Assembly: GCF_001548375.1 (NCBI RefSeq)
Contig: NZ_AP017295.1
Coordinates: forward strand, 2,328,501 to 2,392,500
DNA: 64,000 bases
Reading direction: 5' to 3'
DNA from: Nostoc sp. NIES-3756
GTDB taxonomy: Bacteria > Cyanobacteriota > Cyanobacteriia > Cyanobacteriales > Nostocaceae
Part shown: positions 1 through 7,991 of the stretch, piece after piece
Layout: each line of letters begins with the position of its first letter
How positions within the stretch are numbered: the first letter of the stretch is position 1
The notes under the pieces: model-generated
Told to the model about the DNA's origin: nothing
Database searches by the model: none
Seen by the model: only the letters and a program-made list of their open reading frames with translations
Translations under genes and position numbers: made by a program

Positions 1-852
1 CCCATAGACACCCGACGTTCCGAAGCCGTCGCCATAGATATACCCCGTCCCACGCCACCATTCTGGGGAACGCAGTTGTTACAACCCGGCGATATTTCTT
101 GGGAAGAAATATTCTGGCATTTAGATTTACAAGCCTTGATTGCGGGACAATGGCAATTCCGCAAACCCAAGGAACAATCTAAGGAAGAATATCAGGATTT
201 CTTGAATGAGAAAGTATATCCAATTCTAGAAAATTGGAAGGAACGAATCATTGGAGAAAATCTGCTGCATCCTCAGGTAATTTACGGCTATTTTCCTTGT
301 CAGGCTGAGGGAAATACTTTGTATATCTATGAAAGCAACAGCCTAGATGCAAAAGCAAGAACTCACTTTGAATTTCCTAGACAAAAATCCTCCAGAAGAT
401 TATGTATTGCTGATTTCTTTGCACCGAAAGATTCGGGAATTATAGATGTCTTCCCCATGCAGGCGGTGACTGTGGGAGAAGTGGCTACAGAATACGCGCA
501 AAAACTGTTTGCCGAGAATCAATACACTGATTATCTGTATTTCCACGGTCTAGCGGTGCAAGTGGCTGAGGCACTGGCTGAGTGGACACACGCCAGAATC
601 CGCCGTGAATTAGGATTTGGGGCTGAAGAACCGGACAATATTCGGGATGTATTAGCACAGAGATATCAGGGTTCACGGTATAGTTTTGGCTACCCAGCTT
701 GTCCGAACATTCAGGATCAATTCAAGCAGTTAGAGTTGTTGGAGACTAGCAGGATTAATCTATATATGGATGAAAGCGAACAACTTTATCCAGAACAGTC
801 TACAACGGCGATTATTACCTATCATCCTGTAGCGAAGTACTTCAGCGCATAA
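1..852 (+). CDS. metH: Methionine synthase (cobalamin-dependent), C-terminal part
   Basis: The reading frame is open from base 1, so this is the 3' end of a gene that starts outside the window. The visible 283 residues match the AdoMet-binding reactivation domain of MetH, the module that reductively methylates inactive cob(II)alamin. The family motif [11 protein letters not shown] lies near the C-terminus, and an earlier [11 protein letters not shown] segment also fits. MetH transfers a methyl group from methyltetrahydrofolate to homocysteine in the cytoplasm. The homocysteine, folate and B12 modules should lie upstream. The protein ends in KYFSA, which looks natural. A MITE-like element begins about 30 bp after the stop. 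The family call is secure; only the length is unknown. Confidence 0.93.
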   Translation, partial: PIDTRRSEAVAIDIPRPTPPFWGTQLLQPGDISWEEIFWHLDLQALIAGQWQFRKPKEQSKEEYQDFLNEKVYPILENWKERIIGENLLHPQVIYGYFPCQAEGNTLYIYESNSLDAKARTHFEFPRQKSSRRLCIADFFAPKDSGIIDVFPMQAVTVGEVATEYAQKLFAENQYTDYLYFHGLAVQVAEALAEWTHARIRRELGFGAEEPDNIRDVLAQRYQGSRYSFGYPACPNIQDQFKQLELLETSRINLYMDESEQLYPEQSTTAIITYHPVAKYFSA

Positions 853-870
853 TTCTTTAGTCTCCTCCTC

Positions 871-1058
871 TGTATGTGAGGCTACGGTGTACACACATCT
901 TTGTACTGAGTGCAAAATGTGGTTTGATCCCCCTAAATCCCCCTTCAAAAGGGGGACTTTAATTCTTGTTTCCCCCCTTTTTTAAGGGGTGCAAGGGGGG
1001 ATCAAAACGCCGTAGGGCTAGTTCATAAGACTTGTGTGTACACCGTATGTATGTGAGG
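871..1058. mobile_element. MITE-like element, copy 1, with 11-bp target duplication
   Basis: The element spans 882-1047 (166 bp) and has no coding capacity. Its ends are inverted: CTACGGTGTACACACA at 882-897 and TGTGTGTACACCGTA at 1033-1047. It is flanked by the exact 11-bp direct repeat TGTATGTGAGG at 871-881 and 1048-1058, a target-site duplication. The interior holds C-tract/G-tract palindromes around GATCCCCCTAAATCCCCC. A second copy in opposite orientation lies at 9932-10096. It is probably a non-autonomous transposon mobilised by a transposase encoded elsewhere; that transposase family is not identified here. Confidence 0.9.
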
Positions 1059-1151
1059 AGGAGAATAAAAAAATATTAGCTAGAGGATAAAATCCGAAAA
1101 ATAGAAATTTAGGTTTGTAGATAATGCTATACAAACTTAAAGGAACTAATC

Positions 1152-1550
1152 ATGAAAGCTTTAAACAACAAAAGTACAAAATCTTTACTAGGAATCTTAG
1201 CTACGCTTACAGGAGCAGCTTCCATATTAACAGCTACACTAGGCGCACCTGCGACTGCTGCTAGTTCTGAACCTGTATTTAGTTGTAGTGCGCCAGATGT
1301 TTATGTTCAAGTGTCTCGTCTTTACAATGGAAAGTTACAGTACCAAGCGTACAATATTCCAACTACTTTACAACGTCCTAGCCTGATCCTAAATAATGGT
1401 ACAGTTAGACGTAATGAAAATGGAGATCCAGTTTATAGATTTAGAAGCGGAAATTACTTGTATGCTGCTGTTCAAGATACAGGTTATGGAAGAGTATTAG
1501 TCTATAAAAATAATCGACTTATTGCTACAAAATATTGTGGTGACGTGTAG
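1152..1550 (+). CDS. Small secreted protein of unknown function
   Basis: The 132-residue protein starts with a Sec signal peptide: basic residues MKALNNKSTK, a hydrophobic stretch to about residue 30, and an Ala-rich cleavage region (APATAASS) near residues 32-40. The mature part is about 95 residues, rich in Tyr, Asn and Arg, with two Cys in the first mature segment/C-terminus (FSCSAP and KYCGDV) that could form a disulfide. AAAGGAACTAATC before the ATG provides a ribosome-binding site. I do not recognise the family. It stands alone between the MITE and coaE, with its own A/T-rich leader. Confidence 0.75.
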   Translation: MKALNNKSTKSLLGILATLTGAASILTATLGAPATAASSEPVFSCSAPDVYVQVSRLYNGKLQYQAYNIPTTLQRPSLILNNGTVRRNENGDPVYRFRSGNYLYAAVQDTGYGRVLVYKNNRLIATKYCGDV

Positions 1551-1552
1551 GA

Positions 1553-1604
1553 TTAATTCGTAATTCGTAATTCGTAATAGCCTACGGCAAGGCTAACGCC
1601 TACG
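1553..1604. repeat. ATTCGTA heptamer repeat plus palindromic repeat
   Basis: Four near-tandem ATTCGTA units (1555-1578) are followed by a GCCTACGGCAAGGCTAACGCC type palindromic repeat. Heptameric arrays of this kind are typical of Nostoc/Anabaena intergenic DNA. Related ATTCGTA arrays occur at 26045-26075. Confidence 0.85.
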
Positions 1605-1631
1605 TAATTACGTTCTGTGGAAGTGGGATAG

Positions 1632-2225
1632 ATGACTAAACGCATTATTGGCTTAACTGGTGGTATTGCTACAGGTAAGACTACTGTCGCTAATTATTTG
1701 GCTAGTGCTTATAATTTGCCAGTTTTCGATGCAGATATTTACGCCAGAGATGCAGTATCTTTAGGTTCGCCGATTTTGGATGCGATCGCCAATCGTTATG
1801 GTAAAGAAATATTATTACCAGATGGTAGCCTCAACCGTCAAAAACTGGGAGAAATTATCTTTCCTCATCCAGAAGAACGGCAATGGGTGGAAAGTATCAT
1901 ACATCCTTATGTGCGCGATCGCTTCCTTAAAGCAATTGCCCAATCCACTTCTCAAACCATAGTACTAGTCATACCCTTGTTAATTGAAGCCCAGATGACA
2001 GATTTAGTTACAGAAATTTGGGTTGTCATTTGTTCCGCAGCACAGCAATTACAAAGATTAATTGAACGCAATCACCTAACCCACCAACAAGCACAAGCTA
2101 GAATTAGTAGTCAGTTATCACTCACAGAAAAAGCTGCGATCGCAGATGTAGTTTTAGATAACTCCTCATCCTTGGAAGCACTGCTGAAACAAGTAGATGA
2201 GAGACTGTTGACTGTTGACTGTTGA
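1632..2225 (+). CDS. coaE: Dephospho-CoA kinase
   Basis: CoaE phosphorylates the 3'-OH of dephospho-CoA with ATP, the last step of coenzyme A synthesis in the cytoplasm. The 197-residue length is normal. The P-loop GLTGGIATGKTT is at residues 7-18, followed by the family's FDADIYARDAV segment (Asp of the DxD region) and HP..R motifs (IIHPYVRDRF, about residues 95-105), then a lid rich in Arg and Gln. The ATG at 1632 gives the P-loop its usual position. The last residues (LLTVDC) and the stop codon are encoded by a TGACTGT heptamer array that runs past the gene end. Convergent with tldD, only 14 bp away. Confidence 0.96.
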   Translation: MTKRIIGLTGGIATGKTTVANYLASAYNLPVFDADIYARDAVSLGSPILDAIANRYGKEILLPDGSLNRQKLGEIIFPHPEERQWVESIIHPYVRDRFLKAIAQSTSQTIVLVIPLLIEAQMTDLVTEIWVVICSAAQQLQRLIERNHLTHQQAQARISSQLSLTEKAAIADVVLDNSSSLEALLKQVDERLLTVDC

Positions 2226-2240
2226 CTACGGACTATTAAC
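2203..2240. repeat. TGACTGT heptamer array overlapping the coaE stop
   Basis: Three to four head-to-tail GACTGTT units (2203-2225) followed by degenerate units fill the gap between the convergent coaE and tldD genes and supply the coaE C-terminus and stop. Confidence 0.85.
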
Positions 2241-3634
2241 TAAATCTCTCCCCCAACTACTACATCCTTAATTCGTAGGCTAGGGCCGCCACAACCTACA
2301 GGTAAACCATTTTGCCCACCTTTACCACAACCACCAGATTCATCCCAGTAGAAATCATCACCGATGGCTTCAATATCTGCCAGGGTTTGAAAAACGTTGC
2401 CTGAAAGAGTCACATCTTTTACAGGTTCAGCAATCTTACCGTTTCTAATCATCCAGGCTTCCCCAGCGCTAAAGGTGAACATTTCGCCATTTGTCATCCC
2501 ACCCAACCAATTACGAGCATAAACTCCTTCTTTGATATCAGTGAATAAGTCTGCAACTGGCGTTTTACCTCGCTCAATCCAAGTATTCGTCATCCGCACA
2601 ATGGGAGTGAAGTGATAATTCAAACAACGGGCGTTTCCTGTGGGTGCTTCGTCTAACTTACCTGCGGTTTCGCGGGAATGCAAACGTCCTACCAAAACAC
2701 CGTCTTGAATTAGTTGGGTAGTAGTGGCGGGTGTGCCTTCATCGTCATAAAAATAACTGCCACGATGTCCTTCTGGCGCTGCACCATCGAAAATTTGCAA
2801 TTCTTTCGGCCCAAATCGCCTACCGATAGTCATAACTTCTAGCAAATCTGGGTTTTCGTAAGCCATATCAGCCTCGGAAAGATGACCGAAAGCTTCATGT
2901 ACAAATAATCCTGTTAAAATTGGGTCAATGACCACGGTGTAAGTGTTACCTTTGACTGATGGCAAAGACAAAGCTGCAACAGATCTTTGGGCTGCATTTT
3001 TGACTTGATCATCTAAACTAATTAAATCTTCGTAGGCTTTGCGAGAACCAGTGGTTTCTCTACCAGTTTGTACAGTTTCACCATTTTTTGCAGTAGCGGC
3101 AAAGCGCATTTCCATATCCACCCAAGACTGTTGAATGAGAGTACCTTCGGAAGTGGCAAGGATAACTTTTTGGGTGCTGTCACTATAACGGACTGAGGTG
3201 GTAGTAATGCGACGGTCAACATTTTTAAGTAATTCAGTATAGCGATCGCATAATTCTTTTTTCTTCACTAGAGGAATTTTTCGTGGGTCTGTACCTGTTA
3301 AGGGTAGACTGCATATTGCTTGCACTGGTTCAATAGGAGCCAGTATAGTTTCTTCATCTCCTACCATACGAGCTGCGGCGATCGCTTCTTCAATCCTATC
3401 CTTAATGGTCGCCAGTTGGTTAAAGCAGCTCAAACCCCAGCCACCCTTATAACAAGCGCGGACTTGTCCACCAATGGATATACCTTCGCTCAGAGTTTCT
3501 ACCTTGTCACCACGCAACAAGATATCAGTCCCTTCTGCTTCTTCTAGGCGAATGATTAAGTAATCTACACGCGATGAGTAACGCGTGATGAGGTCAGAAA
3601 GTAAATTTTGTGCGTCAACAAGTGTAGTAGTCAT
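2240..3634 (-). CDS. tldD: TldD/PmbA-family metalloprotease, TldD-like
   Basis: The 464-residue protein matches the TldD subunit of the TldD/TldE(PmbA) protease family, cytoplasmic enzymes that degrade unfolded peptides and process some modified peptides in other bacteria. The zinc motif HEAFGH (H246, E247, H251) marks the catalytic TldD type rather than the inactive TldE partner. Also visible are the conserved GGQVRA...GGWG segment near residues 55-67 and the Gly-rich C-terminus GGCGKGGQNGLPVGCGGPS. The ATG at 3634 follows a heptamer array. A TldE partner is not in the window; it may lie elsewhere. It is transcribed towards coaE, with no clear terminator in the 14-bp gap. Confidence 0.93.
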   Translation of the reverse strand: MTTTLVDAQNLLSDLITRYSSRVDYLIIRLEEAEGTDILLRGDKVETLSEGISIGGQVRACYKGGWGLSCFNQLATIKDRIEEAIAAARMVGDEETILAPIEPVQAICSLPLTGTDPRKIPLVKKKELCDRYTELLKNVDRRITTTSVRYSDSTQKVILATSEGTLIQQSWVDMEMRFAATAKNGETVQTGRETTGSRKAYEDLISLDDQVKNAAQRSVAALSLPSVKGNTYTVVIDPILTGLFVHEAFGHLSEADMAYENPDLLEVMTIGRRFGPKELQIFDGAAPEGHRGSYFYDDEGTPATTTQLIQDGVLVGRLHSRETAGKLDEAPTGNARCLNYHFTPIVRMTNTWIERGKTPVADLFTDIKEGVYARNWLGGMTNGEMFTFSAGEAWMIRNGKIAEPVKDVTLSGNVFQTLADIEAIGDDFYWDESGGCGKGGQNGLPVGCGGPSLRIKDVVVGGEI

Positions 3635-3674
3635 TAGTCATTAATCATTGGTCATTAGTCCTTAGTCATTAGAA
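3629..3674. repeat. TCATTAG heptamer array upstream of tldD
   Basis: About six consecutive (T/A)GTCATTA units directly abut the tldD start codon at 3634, so they occupy its leader region. Confidence 0.8.
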
Positions 3675-3765
3675 AACATTTTGACTACAATGGACTACTT
3701 TTATTTTGCAGTTTTTTGGGTAATTTTTGCTACTAATGTGAAATACACAGTTGACTGTTATTTAT

Positions 3766-4476
3766 TTATAAACTATCGGGGTCGATATTTAATTCTCGTA
3801 ACTTGGCCGCTAGGCGTTCGGCACGTTGTGCTTCTTGTTCGGCACGTTGCTTTTCTCGTTCGGCACGTTGTGTTTCCTGTTGTGCCAATTCTTCAGGTGT
3901 AGGTACTAACTGTGCCTCTTGCGTAAAGTAGCGTAGCTGATTGTTCTGTACACCCAGATACAAGCTTAACTGCTGACTCCATAACCATCCTTGGGGGTTT
4001 GGTTCTATTGGTTGGTAATTTCCATCTACTAAATGAAAGCCTGCAAATTCCAGATTATAGGGGTCAAACCAAAAATACTCAGGTGTACGGAAGATATTTT
4101 GGTAGATTTGTTTTTTTAAGTCTTTGTCCGTGGCTTTGGTGGAGGAGGACAGCAACTCGACAATTATATTGGGGTATTGACCGTTTTCTTGCCATACTAC
4201 CCAACTTTTACGCGGTTTGCGCTCGCTTCCCAACACCACAAAAAAGTCTGGGCCGCGAAATTCTTCTGATTTAAGTTGACGCTGGCTGTAGTAAATTGTC
4301 AGATTTCCAGCAGTATAAAAATCATTGCGGTCTTGCCACCACAATTCTAAACATTTTAATAAAAGAATAATCTGGTGTAGATGTAAATCGCTTTCTAACG
4401 GTGGTTCGTCGCTTTCGATATCTCCTGGTGGAAATATTATATCTTTTGCTGGTTCCAAGTCTTGAGCAACTGACAT
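3766..4476 (-). CDS. Uma2-family (DUF820) putative nuclease-fold protein with charged coiled-coil tail
   Basis: The 236-residue protein carries the Uma2 fold of the PD-(D/E)xK superfamily: GPDFFVV at about residue 75 and IIVELLSSSTKATDKDLKK near residues 104-122 supply the Asp, Glu and Lys positions, followed by PEYFWFDP. The last 45 residues are a repetitive Gln/Arg/Glu stretch (repeats of AEREKQR / AEQEAQR) predicted to be coiled coil. Uma2 proteins are greatly expanded in cyanobacteria and their biological role is unsettled. It is one of five intact Uma2 genes here and the only one with this tail. No operon partner is evident. Confidence 0.88.
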   Translation of the reverse strand: MSVAQDLEPAKDIIFPPGDIESDEPPLESDLHLHQIILLLKCLELWWQDRNDFYTAGNLTIYYSQRQLKSEEFRGPDFFVVLGSERKPRKSWVVWQENGQYPNIIVELLSSSTKATDKDLKKQIYQNIFRTPEYFWFDPYNLEFAGFHLVDGNYQPIEPNPQGWLWSQQLSLYLGVQNNQLRYFTQEAQLVPTPEELAQQETQRAEREKQRAEQEAQRAERLAAKLRELNIDPDSL

Positions 4477-4674
4477 GGCTTTAGGGCAGTGAGGATGAGA
4501 TGAACGGCTTTTGATGGATGCACAGGTGTAATTACTATAATAATCACATACAACTAAATAAAGTTTTGATTATTGAATTTTGATTTGCTGTCAGTGCGCG
4601 ATCGCTAAAACCTATTTACACACATAAATTTACTCAGTTATAGTTTAAAACATGATATGGAAAATGCAAAATTT

Positions 4675-6375
4675 CTAATGATTTTGCGGTGGATGCAAAA
4701 CACATTCTGCTTTTAATAGAATAATATTTGCCGCCTCCAAAACTGAACACTGCTTTGTTAACTTCGCTAATGCAGGTGTAATTCCCACAGACAAATTGTT
4801 CAAAGCTTCTGAATATACTGGTTGAAAACTTTTCAGCCAGGGTTTACTTGTTAAATACTCACTTTTAAAAGAGGTACTTTCTAATAGCCAGAAGTCCACC
4901 CCGTACTTTTGAATTAATTGCTTTGCTACAATTAAATCAGGACTGTATTGAGCCTGAATTAAATCAATAGTTCGTTGGCGAATTTGGCGGTAGTAACCTA
5001 AATGGAAAGGCAAGGCATATTCCCTGCCCACTAAAATCGGTCTTTGGGCAAAAGTAGGAATATTATCTGCTTCATCAGAGATAGTTGCAATCAAGCTATC
5101 TTTGGGTTGTTGTTGCAGAAATTTATATAATGCTGATGCGTTAGATATTCGATAATCAGTTGTAGGAAAACGCCCGGAAAGATTTGGGTATATTAAAAGA
5201 CAACCAACTAAAATCACTGCTAATATTGGTTGCCAAAATTGTCTTTTTTGTTGATAGTTATAAAATAGCCAATCTAAAATAGCAGTTAATGTAATACCTG
5301 CGGCGATCGCTAGCACAATTCGGAACGTATGTACTGTGTATCGGGTAGGGAAAAACAATTTCAGCAGAACAGCGTGAGCAGCAATATATAATATTAAAGA
5401 TACGATAATAATTTGTGGTATTATTGTTACTTTATGATTGACTAAATTAACTACAGAAAAAGCCCTAAGTTTCTTCCGCACTATTGGTAAAAACAAACCT
5501 AACCATATTAGAGGCGGCAACAACGGCGGTAATATACCACTATGTTGTCCAATCAACCAAAATTTCCACGGGTTTTTATCAAAAAAAGGATGTCTGCCTT
5601 CTGTCCAATGTTCCGGCATTATCCAAGCTTGACTTCCTGTAACCACTGGATCAAATTGAGAATAACTAAAAGCATAAGGCAACAATAATAAAAATATTAA
5701 TAGTAATATGCTACAAAGCCATCGATAATTATAACGTAATCTAATTAAGACAAGTCCTAAAGAAATAAATATCAGCAGAGGATAAAATAATATTTCTAAA
5801 ATAATTATTAGGCAAACTCTGAGTAAAGAACCCCTCAAGAGATAGTAAAATAATGCCAACAACAACGGATAAATAAAAGACTTTGGTGTAGCTGAAACCA
5901 ACTCACTTTTAAATCCAAGACTTTGATTAAGTAATAATGTAGTAATAAACGCAAAACCTGGAATTGGGCAAATTTCTAAGCATAGATAAAAACAATAGAC
6001 AGTACCAACCAATCCTAAAACTAGCGGTAATAATTTACTAAACAAAAGTGGAGGTATACCAAGATAAGAAATTATTTTATATAAGGTGGCGTATCCAATA
6101 GGAGTAATAGATTGAAAATAATCGGCAATCAAATCACCAGGGAATAACTCAGCATCAACGAATCGTTGCATCCAAAACACGTATTCTCTGGCATCATCTT
6201 GAGCTACATACTCTCCCTGAAAAGCTTTCTGTAGTGCTAAAATACCATAAGCTATGGAAAATACTAAGCTTAAATTTAACCAAAATGCTATCAATATGGA
6301 ATTACATGAATTTCTATTTTTAGATACTTCGTCAATTGGTGTAGTTAAAGCTTTATGTATGTAATTAAAAAACAT
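4675..6375 (-). CDS. Large polytopic membrane protein of unknown function
   Basis: The 566-residue protein has roughly ten hydrophobic segments from residue 30 to about 400, followed by a soluble C-terminal domain of about 150 residues that contains paired motifs typical of extracytoplasmic domains (SLIATISDEADNIPTFAQRP, a Tyr-rich middle, two Cys near the end). An N-terminal loop with a Asp/Glu/Arg cluster (VAQDDAREYVFWM, about residue 58) follows the first membrane segment, the position where GT-C type glycosyltransferases carry a catalytic Asp. This makes a lipid-linked-sugar glycosyltransferase plausible, but I cannot assign a family. It lies 42 bp downstream of the photolyase-like small gene on the same strand. 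Confidence 0.75.
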   Translation of the reverse strand: MFFNYIHKALTTPIDEVSKNRNSCNSILIAFWLNLSLVFSIAYGILALQKAFQGEYVAQDDAREYVFWMQRFVDAELFPGDLIADYFQSITPIGYATLYKIISYLGIPPLLFSKLLPLVLGLVGTVYCFYLCLEICPIPGFAFITTLLLNQSLGFKSELVSATPKSFIYPLLLALFYYLLRGSLLRVCLIIILEILFYPLLIFISLGLVLIRLRYNYRWLCSILLLIFLLLLPYAFSYSQFDPVVTGSQAWIMPEHWTEGRHPFFDKNPWKFWLIGQHSGILPPLLPPLIWLGLFLPIVRKKLRAFSVVNLVNHKVTIIPQIIIVSLILYIAAHAVLLKLFFPTRYTVHTFRIVLAIAAGITLTAILDWLFYNYQQKRQFWQPILAVILVGCLLIYPNLSGRFPTTDYRISNASALYKFLQQQPKDSLIATISDEADNIPTFAQRPILVGREYALPFHLGYYRQIRQRTIDLIQAQYSPDLIVAKQLIQKYGVDFWLLESTSFKSEYLTSKPWLKSFQPVYSEALNNLSVGITPALAKLTKQCSVLEAANIILLKAECVLHPPQNH

Positions 6376-6417
6376 TATTAATGACGAAAATTTTGTTGGA
6401 ATACCGCCTAAAAATAC

Positions 6418-6834
6418 TTATTCAAATAAGTATTTTTCAGCAACCTTCCAATATCGAGAAAATCGCTTCAAGTCGATGTAACCGTCATATTCAAAAAACG
6501 GTTCTACTTCAAACACTTCGACTTTTATAGAACGCTCAATTTCATCACAGATATTATCAAATCTAGGGCTAGGACTATCTGCTGTCACTACTAAATCAGC
6601 ATTATTTTCTTTGGCAAATGACACAATTTCTTGTGCCACATTTCCGCGACGGATTTCTACAGGTAACTCTAGCAAACATTCATAGATAAACGTGATTCGT
6701 TTGAGGCTTAATTGCCATTCTTCTATCAAAGCCTCATCCCAAACCCAAATAGCAGGCGCATCCGGGTATTCTTGTAAAGCTGGGTTGTTGGGACTGAGAC
6801 AGTCGCCATGTATCCATATTATTGGTTTGGTCAT
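6418..6834 (-). CDS. Photolyase/cryptochrome N-terminal alpha/beta domain, stand-alone
   Basis: The 138 residues read like the antenna-binding Rossmann-type domain of a photolyase and nothing else. IIWIHGDCLSPNNPAL near the N-terminus parallels the LVWFRRDLRLxDNPAL signature, then comes a VWD strand end (residues 31-33), a SLKRITFIYECLLEL helix, a short LPVEIRRGN strand-turn, and NNADLVVTADSPSPR, equivalent to the conserved 'ga..v......p.. r' segment. The FAD-binding half is missing but is encoded by the gene immediately upstream on the same strand (6934-7770), 99 bp away. This suggests a split enzyme, inferred from order and homology by eye. The canonical R-D-L-R Arg residues are replaced by G-D-C-L. 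Confidence 0.72.
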   Translation of the reverse strand: MTKPIIWIHGDCLSPNNPALQEYPDAPAIWVWDEALIEEWQLSLKRITFIYECLLELPVEIRRGNVAQEIVSFAKENNADLVVTADSPSPRFDNICDEIERSIKVEVFEVEPFFEYDGYIDLKRFSRYWKVAEKYLFE

Positions 6835-6880
6835 AGTTGAAATGGAGAGTGGGGATTGGGGAGATGAGGGAGAATAGCTT

Positions 6881-6935
6881 TGGACTGTTGACTGTTGACT
6901 ATGGACTGTTGACTATGGACTAATGACTAATAACT
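6881..6935. repeat. TGACTGT/TGACTAT heptamer array
   Basis: Seven to eight consecutive heptamers (TGGACTG, TTGACTA, TGGACTA and variants) sit between the two photolyase-half genes and touch the 3' end of the upstream one. Confidence 0.85.
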
Positions 6936-7770
6936 ACTTCTTCTTTCCCCGTTGCCAACTTTGGCTGTTTGGTTGTTTAGTGAATTGTCCTTTGGGGAAA
7001 AGTCGCTGTTCTAATTGTTCATAACTGCCTTCAAAATCACAATGACCGTAGAGGGGGCATTTTTGACAATACACGCTTTTGGTGTAACGTTCTAGGTTTT
7101 CGCGGTTGAAGAAATATGGTTTGTGACTGAAGGTGCTGGCTACCCATTGCCAGGACATATTATTACTGGCAGGATCACCATCTAAGAGGTGTTCTAGAAA
7201 CCATTTGGCTCCGGCTTGCCAACGAATGCGCCGCCAATGGACAATATAAGCAGCTAGCCACATTCTCATGTGGTTGTGTAAGTAGCCAGTTTCCTGTAGT
7301 TCGCGGCTGAAGCTGTCGATGCAAACTAATCCTGTATTACCTTCTTTGATGTCTGCTGGTAAATCCGACTTGTATTCTGCGGGAGTGTAACCCGTTTTAT
7401 ATTCTTCTTGGTCTTGCCAGATACCATTGCCTAGCTTGACATATAATCTCTGCCAATAATCCCGCCAACCTAATTCATTGATGAGTTTTGTGGCTTCATC
7501 AGGGTTTTTGACTTGATCAAGTACGTAATCTCGAATTTCTCGCAGGCTGATAACTCCGTAGCGGATATATGGTGACAGCCGCGTTACATCTCCTGTTAAA
7601 AAGTTACGGGTTTTTGCATAAGTAGCAGGGTTAACTTTTTGTAAAGCTTGTTGGGCGGCTTTCCTACCACCCTTAGTATCACTAATATAATCGCTTCTCT
7701 GGGCTGCTTGGGGAAATTGTTCACGCAGGTAAGCTATTAACTCGTCTCTACTCGCAAATTTACGTAACAT
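6934..7770 (-). CDS. Photolyase/cryptochrome FAD-binding domain, stand-alone
   Basis: The 278 residues correspond to the helical FAD-binding domain (FAD_binding_7) of photolyases and cryptochromes, without the usual N-terminal domain. Visible landmarks are LSPYIRYGVISLREI (residues 65-79), ELGWRDYW (99-106), the TGYLHNHMRMWLA segment (161-173) and DGDPASNNMSWQWVAST (198-213), which contains the FAD/substrate Asn and Trp positions. Four cysteines stand at C150, C235, C238 and C244, the last three in YCQKCPLYGHC. That arrangement resembles the ligand pattern of iron-sulfur photolyases. The next gene downstream encodes a matching alpha/beta domain. Repair activity versus photoreceptor role cannot be told from sequence. 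Confidence 0.85.
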   Translation of the reverse strand: MLRKFASRDELIAYLREQFPQAAQRSDYISDTKGGRKAAQQALQKVNPATYAKTRNFLTGDVTRLSPYIRYGVISLREIRDYVLDQVKNPDEATKLINELGWRDYWQRLYVKLGNGIWQDQEEYKTGYTPAEYKSDLPADIKEGNTGLVCIDSFSRELQETGYLHNHMRMWLAAYIVHWRRIRWQAGAKWFLEHLLDGDPASNNMSWQWVASTFSHKPYFFNRENLERYTKSVYCQKCPLYGHCDFEGSYEQLEQRLFPKGQFTKQPNSQSWQRGKKK

Positions 7771-7991
7771 AAGTCAGTTAAATATACATTTAATACAGCT
7801 GACAATATATATAGCCAACGAGTTAAATAGCTAAGGCTAATTAAAACGTTAGTTACTATTTATCAATATTAAAGACTGGTAATGGGTAATGGGTAATGTT
7901 TTTCTCAATTACCAATGACTCATTGCCAATCTAGAAATTATTTCTATTCTCCCGCTTCTATCCTCACTCTTGCAAACAGGAGCAACCTATT

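Noticed and set aside
485..676. Opposite-strand open frame inside metH
   Set aside because: It is a shadow of the clearly coding metH frame with no family features.
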